Origin: Saturnia japonica
Lineage: Eukaryota; Arthropoda; Insecta; Lepidoptera; Saturniidae
NCBI GenBank assembly: GCA_033032175.1
Contig: CM065326.1
Location: 10,434,001-10,498,000, forward strand
Reading direction: 5' to 3'
DNA length: 64,000 nt
Position 1 is the first letter of the stretch, and each line of letters opens with the position of its first letter. Shown here in pieces: positions 1 through 17,048 of the stretch. A program made the position numbers and the translations under genes. The notes below the pieces were generated by a model. That model was not told the DNA's origin and did no database searches. It saw only the letters and a list, made by a program, of their open reading frames with translations.

Positions 1-713
1 AGCTTTGCTTGAACTATGAAGATTAGCTAAATTTATATCGCCATTGGCATAATTGTGTGTAAACAAAAAGTGACACTAAATAATTTAAACCTAAAGTTAG
101 GGCTTAGAGGCGAGCTATAAAAGAAAAACCGGTTACTATTCTAGAGAAATACTTATTACTTCAAAAAACCTGTTCAAGGTAAGTCTGTTATATGATGCTA
201 TCTCTTTCTATTATTATAATTGAAAAGAGTAAAGAGCTTGTTGCAAGTAATATTTGCTTGTATATTTCTCTAACAAAGTGAAGATCCTAAGCTCGTATAG
301 AGAAAAGAGCACGTTCCAAACAAATAATTTCATACATCATTAAGTGGAACAGGTACGTAGTATTTACTAACAGCTTTTTCCGTTTACAGATAACAGTTCC
401 AAACTGTTAGCTGTTCTTTTAAACTATTCTGTTAAATACGTCTTACACATAGTTAGGGCACTCAGGGAAAATAAAACATGAAAGGATGATAATTTATTTA
501 TGAAATAAAATTTTAAAACTTGAAAATAAAATAAATGTGGACGACATAAACCAAATCCAGCCGATTACCAATGACGTTTTGCAAATACTAGCGATCGACC
601 TAAGGTCGAAATTCGACTAAGTGACTTTTTGATCATAGACTATTTTCTGTTTGACATTTACAGTATTCATAAACAATGAGAATTATCTACTTCACTTGCT
701 GTCACTTTTCTTT

Positions 714-890
714 CAGTGACAATGTCAATATTTTGGGGATCTAAATTCAATGGCACTGGTCGTGTTAGGATTCGCAGAATATATTAGTAACAGATATTAT
801 AGATAAATTTTTAGCTTTATGCACTGTTTCCCCATATAAACTTAAAAGGTACCGAAAGCTTTTGCTTCACGTATTAATATAAAGATACTG
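714..890 (+). repeat. Interspersed repeat, uninterrupted copy (family R1)
   Basis: From about 'gtgacaatgtcaatatttt' to 'ttgcttcacgtattaatata', this segment closely resembles 35085-35294 joined to 35962-35990. In that second copy the sequence is split by a poly(A)-tailed insertion. This copy therefore shows the empty-site arrangement. The class of element is not identified. Confidence 0.7.
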
Positions 891-1744
891 CGTTAAAGTC
901 TTAATGAAAGCAATTTGAAAACGGTATATCAGCATCTTGAAAGAAAAGGGATAGGAAATCACAGTGTAAGGCGGAAACTCTGTAGTCAAAAAAAGATAAA
1001 AGTAGTGAACTGAATGCAATTTCCCACCTTTCACGATCGCCTGTAAAAAGTGTCAATGTCGTATCTACATAAAAAATATCATTAAATTAATAAATTTATA
1101 CTGTTAAAAATATTGCTACTAATAATAAAACGTATTTTAATGTTACCAGTTCCGTAAATACAATAAATATTAATTTTACGAATGCATTTATGACACTTGT
1201 GGCCAGTCACAAAACATTACACACAAGTCTTTATCACCTTTGCGCCTGAAAAATCCGCCATGTTAAAATTTTACTTTACAGGCAACTAGTCTTTTACCCG
1301 ACTGCAAAAAGAGGGTAGTTTTCGAGCGTGTATGTATCTATGTAGGTCTATTTCTTTTACACGCTCTTTAGCCTAAACGGCTTGATGGATTTTAGCGTAC
1401 GAGGTGTCGATAGATACTTTTTAATTGTGAGAGTGACATAGACTATATAATATTTAAATATGAAGTCTGGAAATCAAATAAAAAGCAAAAATAGAAAAAA
1501 AGTCGTGTTTTTGTTGCAGTTGGGTCTTTTGTTTCCTTTTTAATAATTTAGTTAATAGTCCTTTCTCGATCATTTCCAAAACTTCTAGACACCCAGTTTG
1601 TTTGTTTACATAATACATATATAGTAAAATTGCTTATATTCTAATATACATAAATAATTTAAAAAAACTTATTGACGATATCACAATAATAAAATGTATA
1701 AAAAATAATTAGTCCATGTACTTGTATAAAAACTATTAGATTTT

Positions 1745-1750
1745 TTTATT
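1745..1750 (-). promoter_or_regulatory. Probable Dpm1 polyadenylation signal
   Basis: AATAAA on the minus strand, about 80 bases past the Dpm1 stop codon. Other AT-rich variants lie nearby, so use of this signal is an inference. Confidence 0.4.
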
Positions 1751-1827
1751 ACTTTCCATTTTTTTTAATAATGAACAAAATATAAAATGTTTGTTATATG
1801 TAAACGAAATGAATAATAAATATTAGA

Positions 1828-6306
<4,479 letters not shown>

Positions 6307-7070
6307 GCTGTCAAAATAAATACCACAGATTCTTTTTGTTTATAGATAAATACCAATACGTCAACAGTCATTATTTGTTGTCAACGTGTTATTTATCTCT
6401 GAACATTATCATAGCCATAGAGTAAAGAGTAAAATTAATACGTGTCATGATCATAGCATAGCAAAGTAACATGTATTGTTCAGTAATAAACGAGCATTAA
6501 ATATAATACAATAAATAACACTAAACAATAATACACTTTAATTAAAAAATAAAAGATTTTCTAGAGATTCTACAGATTCTTTAAAGAGATATTCTTTATT
6601 TCATGTCATGATGTCGTACAATGAAATATAACACTGGATACAGCTGAAATGATTTATAAATTATAAATACAATACTTTAGAATTACATCTGACTTGACTG
6701 CATGTTCGGAGATATCTTTGCTTTTTCTTTCACGAAGAAAGAACTATACCAAAGATAAGTAATCAGCTGTTATCTGTTAGGACAAATGTCATGATCAATA
6801 TCAATCGTCAAATTACAAATTACCCAAATTGAATGAAATGTGAAACGAAATTATTCTATTATTATGATGGTGTTATGATTTTTCCACTCATTCAACTTTA
6901 TTAATAAATACGTATTTTTAATGCAAAATTAAAGAAATAATAAAATGATTACTAATAATATTTTGTCTTTAGAAAAAGTTAACTTATTATAATACCTTTG
7001 ATAAAAAAAGGAATTCAAAGTGAAAGTTTTTGTATATTTTTTATTTTCGTTTCGTCATTTACTTTGAAAT
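6307..7070. promoter_or_regulatory. Divergent intergenic region, likely bidirectional promoter
   Basis: The ATG of Dpm1 (minus) and the ATG of kappaB-Ras (plus) are only 764 bases apart and face away from each other. Both 5' UTRs and both promoters must therefore sit here unless UTR introns extend further. No strong TATA box can be singled out in this AT-rich sequence. Shared regulation is an inference from spacing. Confidence 0.5.
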
Positions 7071-10000
7071 ATGGGTAAAACAAGTAAAGTGGTTGTTTGC
7101 GGTATGAAAGGTGTGGGGAAAACTGCTATTTTAGAGCAGCTGATATACGGAAATGTAAATTTGAAATCGTCATTTTACGCAACGATCGAAGATATATATG
7201 TAGCTAATATTGAAACCGACAGAGGCACAAAGGAGCGTGTTTGTTTCTATGATACAGCGGGCCTTGAGCCTCCGCTTACAGGCGAGTTTAAAGGTTTCAG
7301 TATAATTTATATTTTAAGCTTCCATTCTAACTCACAGTCTGCAACTTCGAGCACTGCATGCACAAAAAATAATGTATGTGTCCTAATCACTTCCAGGGAC
7401 CGCAGATATTTTTGTAAATAGATAAAAAGTATCCTATGTTCTAATAAATTACATAGTAGGCTTGTATGCCTAATTTTAGCCAGCCAGCCTTTTGAGTGTG
7501 ATTATTGAATAAACATTCAATTAAATATATTTACTGCCCTTTTCATTACTCAATAAAATTCACCACAGGTCCACTTGTAGTATCCAGGAATACCATAAAA
7601 ACCTTCTTTATGAAAAAACACGTAAATCTATCAACTTTTAAGGTCACATTATGTTCAGAGGCAGCGTAGCATGGGTTAGCACCCAGGGCGGTTTTCTATT
7701 GAGCACAACCAAATAAAATAAAAAAATGAAATGTGCTTACCGGACTTTTTGTTAAAATATTCGATCACATTATCAAAATTTACTCTCCTATCCTTTTCAA
7801 TGGATAATATGTAATGATTGTTGTAAAGTCTCTTTGGGCTCACTGTGGATTTCAAAAGCTCCAAGGTAGTGCATTGGAATTCTCGGAAAGAATAGCTTTT
7901 GCTTTTATACAAAATCTGATTATTTACATAAAAAAAGTATCGGGGGCACCGGGGGGAGCCCAAGTGGAGCACAAGGCATGGCCTTACCATCTTTTCTGGA
8001 AGTATTTGGCGTATATTAATGTCTCTGTGTTGTAGAAAAGCTGAAATTCTGTTTACCAAGTATACTTATGGAACCCTACAATTTGAAGGTTATTAAAGTC
8101 TATAGTTTAATCCGTTTAGAAGTTAAAGGGATGCAAAGTTACGAAAATTCGACACAGTAATTTATGATCATTAAAATAGAAGTAGTGCTTTTCCAATATC
8201 TAGAGATCTGAAATTTATCAAAGGGATAGAATTTAACACCCACATAAAGATAAAACTATCAACACTTGTATTTTAGAAGATCCGACCCTGCCGTGAAATC
8301 CAAGAGTCCATCCAAACTGTTAGAGATATCGAAATATCACCTTAGTTAATATTATTTAAATATCTGATGAGCTTTACCTGATGGCACAAAAGTCGAAGGT
8401 TTGGAGTACCTGATATGGAACCCTAAGAGCTCTGGAAAACTATAAGAACTGTCAAAAGCCACCTTAGTAAAAATTATTTGGTAATCTGATGAGCGTTTTC
8501 GGAAAACATATAAAAATCGAAGGTCTGGAGTACCTGATGTGGAACCGTAAGAGCCCTGCTAAACTATAAGAGCTATCGAAATGCCGCATTAATAAAACAA
8601 AAAAATTAATAATCTGGTAAGCATTTTCAGCACAAAAAAATCATAGATCTGGAGTACCTGATGTGAAACCCTAATAGCCCCACTATCTATTACAGCTATC
8701 AAAATGCCACCTTAGTAAAAATGATTTGATAATATGATGAAATAAAAATCGAAGGTCTGAAGTACCTGATGTGGAACCTTAAGAGCCCCGCGAAACTATA
8801 AGAGCTATCAAAGGGTTGCTTTAGGAAAGTTATTCAATCTAATTATTGTTTTCTAGTGGTCAATAAAAATGTAAGATCCAGAGTAATTGATGTGGAACAC
8901 AAAGAGCCCAGACAAATTGTAAAAAATATTGAAAAAATGCAGCTTTAGTGAAAATGAATTGTGAAACACGAAGCCTTGTTCAGATATTATATTGTTTTCT
9001 AAGTGCATATGAATGGTTTGTGTTATATTGAAAGTCTAGGCGCGTGTTGTAAGCAACAATAACAATAAATTCACCCTTTCTGCTTATCAGTGATATAAAA
9101 CTCTAGTATCTGATTTAGAAACTTCATAATAAAATACAAAAAGAAATTAAATCACAACAAAATATTCTGAAAAAAAAAAACAATGGGCCATGTCTCCATG
9201 TCTCGATTGAGATTATTTGTCTATAAAAAGCAGTGAAATCTTTTAAACACGAAAGTCTAGAAGCAGGATATAAGAAAACGAGTACTTTTGGCTAAAATCC
9301 TGCCTATTTTTACTTGTTAAATTCCATTCTTTAGAATCCACTGTGCCTAATTAAAGATTTTAATTAATGACTTGACAATAAGGTTAACATATTCTAGTTA
9401 CATGTTGCGGAATTTTATATGACTTGGTCATTGTTCCTATAAACTCAAGCTCAAGAAAATGGAAGTACGTAATAGTATAAACAGTGACTCCTACTATGTG
9501 ACTAATTTAAAAAATTCATGACTTAAATGGTATATCTGTCTAAGCAGAGGCTTTACCAAACTATCCGGATAACACTATCCTGGTAATGTTCTAAGCTACA
9601 GAACCATGGGCTTGTAGCTACAAAGCTGCACGAGTGAGTTGTCACCACGTTGTCACCTTGTTTTACTGATCTGTGTTGTCGCCCCTTGGTACTGGATGCC
9701 CGGGGCAGACCGCCCCCCTCTACGCCACTACTGATTATGTTAAACAGTATAATATATTATATAGAGATAGACATTTGGGTGAATCTGTTGTGTTATTTTT
9801 GTGACTATTTTTTTTTATTTTAAGCAAAAATGTTTATTTTGTTCATGCACATTTTAATTATTTTTTATAGTAAAAATTAAAGTGCAAATTAAGTGTTTTT
9901 GATGCACTATACAATAACGAAAATGAGAATAAATTTTTCTTGCTATGGCACTGACTCATTTATTCACTAAACTAATGTAGCGACATCTATCTTGCCACAT

Positions 10001-13000
10001 ACGAACTATCCTATATCGCGATATTAAAATTAACCGAACAAGGGTGCCAAAGTGGTTGGACCTCGGCTAATTGCAACTAAGTCGCGATCTGACTACTTCC
10101 CTATCCTTAAAATTCCAGCTAAAGTAACATATAACATATATACATGTTCCCTGCCTCCTGGGAGGAAGGAAGAGAACATGAGTATATGTATTTAGTGATC
10201 TTAAAGTATTTTTACACTAGCTAACGTAAAAAAAGAAAATGAAGGTCTCTTTCAGAACCCATGTGCCTGTGTGGTGTGCACGTATGCTATGTACATATAT
10301 GTGTAACGTTGTATGTGGGTAGCTAAGCGATTGCAGTACAGTGTCACTTGTATCGCGCGGGCGGATGCCAGAATCAAGGGCTTCACACCGAGGAACTGGC
10401 CTAGACTTGAGTTGCCGCTAGAGAGGGTGGGCGTGGGGGGGGGGGGGGCTGCGAAATTGATCGCCCGTCCTCTGCGGAGAGAACGGTGGTTACGCGGGCG
10501 TGGGCGCTGGCACGCTCTGTTTGGAGAGGCGGTAGAGTAATAGGCGTACATGCCACTATACTGACACAAACAGTATGGGACATAAATAATCACAGAATGG
10601 AATCACCCATATGTATTTATATACTAGATTTATTATATTATGTATATATTTATATTTCAGTTTCCTTTTAACCTAAAAACCACTGTATGTTTGTAATTAA
10701 CTAAGGCCCATTTGTTTATAACTGTTTTTTTGCAATAAATGTAAGACCCAAGAAGAAAATCAAAATCAACTGTCAACCAACTGCAGACCACTAAAAGTGT
10801 AAATAAATATCGAATAGTATTAAGTGAGCAATTCTTGTATATATGATATGAGTATATGTAATTGATTTCTCGGATATGGCTTAAACATTTTGATGATTTT
10901 TTTTATTTAGATGTTGTACATTCCAAGTTTACCTAGATAGGTGTTTCTTTTTGTAAGATACCGAGCGCAGTTTGGTCATCCAGTTATTTATATCTTAAGA
11001 TATTCATACATATTTATATGGCAAGGCAGTGGTGCTAACACTGCTGTGTTCCAATCTAAAGATATTGATTTGCAATATATACAATTCAAGCAAGATGTCC
11101 CAACTAATTCTTCAGGACTAGTAACATAACTTGACTGGTTGAAGTTGATTGTACAGAGTAGAGCTATGCCTGGGGTGCAAGAGTGCACAGTAGTGTACAG
11201 CAGTGAAAAAATGAAAAACTATAAAGAAAATTAGGCCATGTGAATATAGAGTAGAAAATGCTATTACTTAATTAAAAAACTAGCTGTACCCGCGGCTCCG
11301 CACGCGTTAACTACAGAATTATTGTTTACTAGTGTGCGTAGCTTTCTCAAAAGTTAAATAACCTCTTATCAATTGAAGTTAATGTGATATCTTTTTAATA
11401 AAAACTATGTATCCAAGGAGTAAAACAAAAAAAATGTACAAAATCTATCCAGTGCTTTTGCGTGATGCGCGCAGAACAGCAATCCCAATCATTTTATTTA
11501 TATAGATTATGTACCTATTTAAAAGTAAAAGTGAAAAGCAATAACTAAATTTCTATTCATATCACATTTGTCTGACTTTTTTCAGGTTAACTAATACAGT
11601 TAAAGTATTGTGTTATTTTAGAGTAGATAATCATTTAATGTACCGGGGAATGTAGAATTTTACAATTACATTGTCCATTGGCGAATGGGTGTGTGTGGCA
11701 AATGATATCATGCACTCTGGTAACAGATACCTTTGTACCCAGCCTTGTCGTTGCACATAGTTATAGTCCACTGTCACCATATGACATCAAGTAAAATAAA
11801 ACAATCTTTCCCAGGTCCACCTCAGTCTCCGACTATGCAGCTGACTGCCAATCAAGTCTTGCAGAGACACTACTTGGGCTTTGCGGAGGGTTTTGTCATG
11901 GTTTATGACACAACTAGACCGGAGTCTCTTGATGTGCTGATGTATTTGAAGAAGGATATAGACAGGAACAAGGATAAGAAAGAGGTTGGTTGAGATTTAA
12001 TTTTTTTTACTAGTTTGCCGGTTTCTATTTCAGCTTATACTGCAAATGGTCCATAGCTGGATAGTTGATTATCCACAATTTCCCAATGTGCAGGAGACCA
12101 GACCAATTTAAAATTAAGATTATTTGTTAAGACAAGTTGTGTAGCGGGGAAGGCTTATATGTGCCATTGCGTGACGTAGGCGTGCAGTCACAGTACACTA
12201 AAGTAAACAGTATAACGTCTTCACACAAACGGCCGAAACGAAATCTAGGTAGGTAGATTTAGGTCTCTCGGTGGTCGTTGTTGTGTTTGGATTGTACTGT
12301 GCTTACCATCAGGGGCAATATAGTCAATGTGCCGAGCTATTATATAAAAAATGAACTACTGTTATTAATACTAATAGTAATGGCTTTCTGCCTATGTAGG
12401 CAATTTCGTCAATGTCAAGTGAACCTTCAATTCACAAGAGTCATGAGTACGTAATTTATACTTAACAAATGCCGAAATATTTTATTACATAGTTACTTTC
12501 TAGAATTTAAAATTGTTTTTGAATTATTAAATTTTAATCAAAAAATTATATTTTTATTTGTAATAAATGTACATACCCTTCTCACGAACTCACAATCACT
12601 TTTGAAACTAGAAATAAAACCCAAGTAGAAATAATTTATGTAAAAACTTACAAAATTTGCAGTAATTTATTTTGGTGAAAAGATAATAATGGACTATGTA
12701 GTATAGCTTTATCCAATACGTAATTGGGTAACCCAAGACACACAGTCAGAGGGCATCCTTCGTGCGTATTTATCTACCGAGTGGCTGCACGTAATTATTT
12801 TAAGAACGCTGCTGAGTTGACATACTGTTTACTTTAGTGTAATGTGCACTCTAGTGACATGCGATCTCGTCCCCGCCAACGTCTGTAAAATACCACGGTC
12901 GTTTTCGAACTTGTAAGACTATAGTATAGTCCTTTTTGCAAATCCTAGGTAGTGATGTTGGTAATCGGTAACCGCACCGGTCCTGATGACGTAAATTCCC

Positions 13001-13209
13001 TCGAGAACACATGTTCGAAAGCAACGAACTGGTGTGCCCGCGAGAAAATCCGTCACTTCGAAGTAACAGCTATGGACCGGCCGTCTCTCTACGAACCATT
13101 CATCTTCATGACATCGAGGCTAAATCCGCCGCAGAATAAGACCGCGTTCCCGCAACTAAGCACGCTCAGCAAGCTGACACAGAAGAATAATAAGAGCGAA
13201 GCAATGTAA
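7071..13209 (+). CDS. kappaB-Ras: NF-kappa-B inhibitor-interacting Ras-like protein (kappaB-Ras), 3 exons, complete
   Basis: Family role: atypical small GTPases that bind the PEST region of I-kappa-B-type inhibitors and slow their degradation, and that also restrain Ral signalling in vertebrates. Exons: 7071 to 7281 or 7293, 11815-11984 and 12949-13209; the product is 213 or 217 residues. The P-loop GMKGVGKT is at residues 11-18. The switch II motif is DTAGL, so the catalytic Gln of Ras (position 61) is Leu, a hallmark of kappaB-Ras. Further family blocks are [15 protein letters not shown] and [10 protein letters not shown]. The NKxD base-recognition motif is degenerate (GNRTG). There is no C-terminal CAAX box (it ends KSEAM), also typical. 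The exon 1 donor is ambiguous: AAAG|GTTTCA at 7294 is GT but weak, while CAG|GCGAGT at 7282 fits a GC-AG intron; both keep frame and differ by four codons. Intron 1 (4.5 kb) is full of repeats. The alternative label Ras-like/Rab fragment is less likely because of the L at position 61. Confidence 0.9.
8275..9000. repeat. Diverged ~120-bp tandem repeat, about six units, in kappaB-Ras intron 1
   Basis: Units begin near 8275, 8399, 8522, 8646, 8754 and 8875. Each carries variants of 'ggagtacctgatgtggaac', then 'aagagccc', 'aaactataagagctatc' and 'gccaccttagtaaaa'. Spacing is about 107-125 bases. The units are well diverged, so the array is old. No long open frame spans it. Confidence 0.8.
9001..10034. 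other. Intronic sequence with no recognised feature
   Basis: Intron 1 of kappaB-Ras. A GC-richer patch at about 9540-9730, ending near a run of C bases, looks repeat-derived. I could not match it to another complete copy in the window. Confidence 0.4.
10035..10545 (-). mobile_element. Retroposon copy, minus orientation (family R2)
   Basis: Read on the minus strand, this ~500-bp segment matches the body of the poly(A)-tailed insertion at 35295-35961. Shared blocks include 'cgtctctccaaacagagcgt'-type sequence at the 5' side, a GC-rich stretch, a 'cctcctgggaggaagg' motif, and 'gccgaggtcc..ccactttggcaccct' at the other side. The 3' hairpin and A-tail seen at 35.9 kb are missing here, so this copy is 3'-truncated or decayed. 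Short ORFs in it are shadows. Confidence 0.75.
10820..10995 (+). repeat. Interspersed repeat, family R3 (copy 1 of 3)
   Basis: The segment starts near 'aagtgagcaattcttgtata', contains 'tttacctagataggtg' and ends 'ccgagcgcagtttggtc'. It matches 21520-21710 and 40405-40585. The AT microsatellite after 'cttg' varies in length between copies. It resembles a common insect retroelement 3' end; no coding region is present. Confidence 0.75.
11278..11512 (+). repeat. LINE/SINE 3'-end repeat (gatgcgcgca family)
   Basis: It begins 'actagctgtacccgcggc' and ends with 'gcgtgatgcgcgca..' then 'ttatttatatagat'. Parts recur at 5750-5805 and 16085-16200. Its 'tacccgcgg' opening is the kind of sequence often seen at non-LTR retroposon tails in Lepidoptera (from memory). 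Confidence 0.6.
12171..12862. mobile_element. DNA-transposon-like element with ~40-bp imperfect inverted ends
   Basis: The left end (12171-12213) and right end (12820-12862) are inverted copies sharing 'acactaaagtaaacagtat'. The right half (about 12595-12862) is also present, inverted, at about 55740-56010 in the SLC6 intron, including 'aaataaaacccaagtagaa'. No transposase ORF is visible, so this is a non-autonomous element. It lies in kappaB-Ras intron 2. Confidence 0.65.
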
Positions 13210-13267
13210 CAGTATTTTTTTAATCTATGCCCGTTTTGCTATCGGCCGTGAACTGGCACGTATTTAG

Positions 13268-14010
13268 GTTGAAATCTATAGAGCGTACTCAACCTTAGCT
13301 TAGTTCAAACTTCGCTAAGTATTTACTCAGCGCAACCTTAAGTTTCGAATTTATAGTTGAGTTACGCTAAGCTTAGGCTTAGCTTTATCTGAGGAAGTGT
13401 CCGGTTGGTAACTGTTAGTTAACGTTTCGATACCGCATCGGGACTGTAAAATTTCATGAACTCAAACATATACATTTATCATGAATTATGTATAGAAAAT
13501 TAAAAAAGGTATATAAGTAATATAGAATTTAAATTTAAATTGTATAATATTCAACTTGCTTTAAAGTAAAAATAACAGATTATTTGTACATAAAATAATA
13601 AAAATATTGGAGTTTGAAAACAATAACAAAATGTTTTTTACGCTTATCAACATGCAAATGTAATCTTTGTATATGAACATGATCATTGTAATTTCTAACG
13701 CAATTTGTATTTTGTAACGTCGATTCGCTTATAATAGTTTTGTTGAATGAAACAAAAAACTGCAAACGCCAAAAATGACAAAACATGTACATACGTAGTA
13801 CGTAATAGAAACAGTCATTTCTATGTATTATAATTATAAGTCAATGAGAGTCAAGCAGTATTATTCTCAGTAGTATCCCAAATATCTACCGCAATCTTCA
13901 CTGGTGACATCGAGCTTGACTATGTGCGACACAATACAACAAGAGTGAGGATCAATTCGAAAGCTAAGCTCAGGTTGAGGTAAGGCTGGGTATGCTCTAT
14001 AAATTTCGCC
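13268..14010. mobile_element. Inverted-repeat-bounded element just 3' of kappaB-Ras
   Basis: The left block (13268-13303, 'gaaatctatagagcgtactc' then 'aaccttagcttag') and the right block (about 13963-14008, 'gctaagctcaggttgagg' then 'tgctctataaatttc') are imperfect inverted copies. It begins only 59 bases past the kappaB-Ras stop codon. The 3' UTR therefore either ends before it or includes it; an AATAAA lies at 13597-13602. Confidence 0.5.
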
Positions 14011-16084
14011 TTTAGAGTTAACCCGGGGGTTCCAAATACTCCGTGCTTAACAATCACGAAGAAAATTGATACACAAAATAAATTGCTAAGTTATAAACAA
14101 AATACAAGAACAATTGACAGTGGACCTTTAAAAAAACTGCGGTAACCGAAACCCCTAAAATCCCCTGCATAGTACGTGCCTGCTTGTCAGATCAGAAATT
14201 GGATACATCTTAAATTGCTGTATAGGATTTAGATTTGTCTTAGTATATCTTAAATATTATTACTTATTCTTAGAAAGTTTGTAAAATATTACCTTAAATT
14301 ATTACCAACAGTTTAAGATGAATCCATTATTGTCTCACAATATCTCATAATTATGTCAATGTTAATTTTATGCTTAAATATATTCAATACTTTATCTCTT
14401 GTATAAAGTATTCATTAAATAGTGAAGATAAGTAGAATCTATTAAACCCTCAAAGGAAATAAGGATAATAATGTTGTATACAGAAATTTTATTTATTTAT
14501 TTATATCTGTTACATTTAACATTCATTTGAATATCTATATACAACACCTGACTCCGATTGATATATATCATACCTATATTATTATTTCAATGTAATTTGT
14601 ACTTAATAATTCGTATATTAAATAGTATTTATCTTTTATTTACAATGAAATTGATGTATTCGATATTTTATTTGCAATAATGATCTTCGTAATTTATTTT
14701 ATTACTTAAAAAAATGTATTAAATTAATAATAATGTGTAGTTTTAAAAAATCAATAGTATTTAAAATAATCTCATAGTTATTTAGTGTTTTATTAAAATT
14801 TAATTTAAAAATAATTTCATGTATGTATTGTTGTTTTTAATTTGTTTAATAAGTACTTAATTTGATATCATATCATTACGTCAAAGTTTAGGGCATAGAT
14901 TAAAAATGTAAATTAACTAGAAATTAATAAATAGTTTTTACGAATTTAGTGATTTAATGTAAGCGAAACTATAAGTGCAATATTTAAATGTTTTTTGTTT
15001 TCAATTAAAATAGATACCAAAATATGTAGTTTTAGGAGTTCTAGTAGAAATTCGCCTTTTTCTACATATAATTATTGCTCGTGTACGCTTACATAGGTAC
15101 TTACTATTCGATAAAAAAAATTTTGTCTACTTGTTTGTGGTTTTGATAACGTTTTGTAATTGACATTGGATAAACATAGATGTAGAGTATATATTAAGTC
15201 TATGGGATAAATATATCAAAATGTATTTAAAATACAATAATTAATTAAAACACTTCAATGGTTGTTCCTAAATTTCATAATTCATTTTGGTGTTCATTAA
15301 TCAATCCGTCTGTTTATACTTATTTTTCTCTTTAAATTCTAGTCTTTTTTTCTTCACAATTGTATTATATTTTAACGATTTTCTTCCCAATGTGTTGTAT
15401 TGTAATGATTTATTTTTTCTAAAAGCACGCAGGAGCATGACGGTTATGTATGTATATTTAGCTCGCGTACCCATGAGCGTTTTTTAATCGCGCGTTAAAA
15501 ACGATTCTATTTAAAAAGTGGATGTTTTTCATTTGCTTAAAATGTCGTTGTAACGCACTTTAGCGCTCCTATAAAGGAGGTTTTTATATATATATAGGTA
15601 TATGAAGATATTATGTGTTCTTAGTCCGTAGTTTTTATATTATTTTAAATTGGTATCTCTTTTAATGAAATTAATTGTTCTCTCTAGCTTTATTTTTACG
15701 TGTTCCAGAGTCCTTTTTAGGTTATATTTCTTATTTTTAATCACTGTATTAAAATGTTTAGGACAATTATATTATCACTTCCCATCGTTAGGGAGCGTCC
15801 GTTAACTGCGCGAGCTCAGAATGGAGGTAGAAGTTTCCGCTAAAATTTCGTTTAAAAGACCGGAGAACACTTCCCTCCATCTGTAAATATCTCACGTCAA
15901 CTTTTCGAGAATATACATTATTTATATATTATTTTATACAGATAACATTTTGTTTTAAATATTTTATCAAATAACTAGCGTACATAGGACTTTGTCAGCG
16001 ATATTTATTGTAGTACTTATAAAAATCGTAGTTCTTTAAAACTTCATTAAATTTTTATTGAAAGAAGATATATTGATAATTTTT

Positions 16085-16200
16085 CATTTTAATATGGACC
16101 AAGTATCTATGAAGTAAAACCAAAAAAAATGACCAACATTTATCTAGTAATTTTTGCGTGATACGCACACAATGACAACCATTTATCATTTCATTAATAT
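16085..16200 (+). repeat. LINE/SINE 3'-end repeat (gatgcgcgca family, copy 3)
   Basis: Contains 'accaagtatctatgaagtaa' and 'tgcgtgatacgcacacaa', matching 11405-11510 with substitutions. Confidence 0.55.
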
Positions 16201-16973
16201 GAATTTAAAAACTATGATAAATTTCACGCGAGAGAGAGGGTGCTGAATATATAAAAGTTACCTTACGTAATTAATGGACACCCCTATAAATAATTTCGCA
16301 CTAACTGATTATATTTTCCTATAGTTGATTTTTGTCATTGTACGTCGCTACCTCTTCATGTTAATAAAGTATTTTAACACTTATATAAATTTACACACCA
16401 TGAATTACAAAATTTTATGTGAATTATATTTTAAATTCAAATCTAAAATATACAACTGAGCTAACGATAAAGCGAAATTGATTATTTCTTATGTTATTTG
16501 ATATTTAAATTGTCGTTGTAAAATAAAATATATGTATTATAGCTTTTGCTATTATAATTGAATTTTAACAGTGTTTAGAAAATAAATAAATATTTTAAAT
16601 AAAACCGTTATTTATTCCAGACATCGTTTTATTACCAATATTTTTCAAGAATATTTATTGAATTATTTGTTTGTCTATTCTTGGGCCACGTATTTACACA
16701 TTCTGTGTTATTTACCTCCAAGTCGAGTGGGTAACTAGGTACATAAACCGCTTGTTTATCATATATTTATATTGTGGGATTTTTGTCTATCGAGTCTTCT
16801 AATTAGGTACTATAAAGTGTGTATTAAAAACTCCGTCGGATCCTTGAAGGTGTTATCAGGTATCGAGATTATATTCTTTTTATGTTATCTATCTTAGATG
16901 ATAAGTAGAAAAAATTACCCCAATAAAATGTAAAAAAAATTAGTTAAATGAGGAAACTTACATGGCAATATAG

Positions 16974-17048
16974 ACGGCGCAGCGCAGGGTACCGCCCCGC
17001 CATACGGTCAAACCTACCGCTGCGCCGCGCCGCGCAGCGCCGGGGCTG
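16974..17048. repeat. GC-rich imperfect inverted repeat
   Basis: About 75 bases of very GC-rich sequence stand out from AT-rich surroundings. 'ggcgcagcgcagggtacc' near the left faces 'cctaccgctgcgccgcgcc' at the right, so the strand could fold into a hairpin. Function is unknown; it may be a fragment of a GC-rich repeat. Confidence 0.45.

Larger units (their letters stand above)
1..1827. other. AT-rich flank 3' of Dpm1; no gene seen
   Basis: No protein-coding exon is recognisable here. The stretch is AT-rich. It contains one copy of an interspersed repeat (about 714-890) that recurs near 35.1 kb. On the minus strand an AATAAA signal (1750-1745) lies about 80 bases beyond the Dpm1 stop codon and is a plausible polyadenylation signal for that gene. 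Confidence 0.6.

Noticed and set aside
7676..8059. 127-codon minus-strand ORF in kappaB-Ras intron 1
   Set aside because: No recognisable family motif, overlapped by a plus-strand ORF, and located in repeat-rich intronic DNA; judged chance or transposon debris.
10252..10671. Several overlapping ORFs on both strands
   Set aside because: All fall in a GC-rich retroposon copy (minus orientation); mutually overlapping and without motifs.
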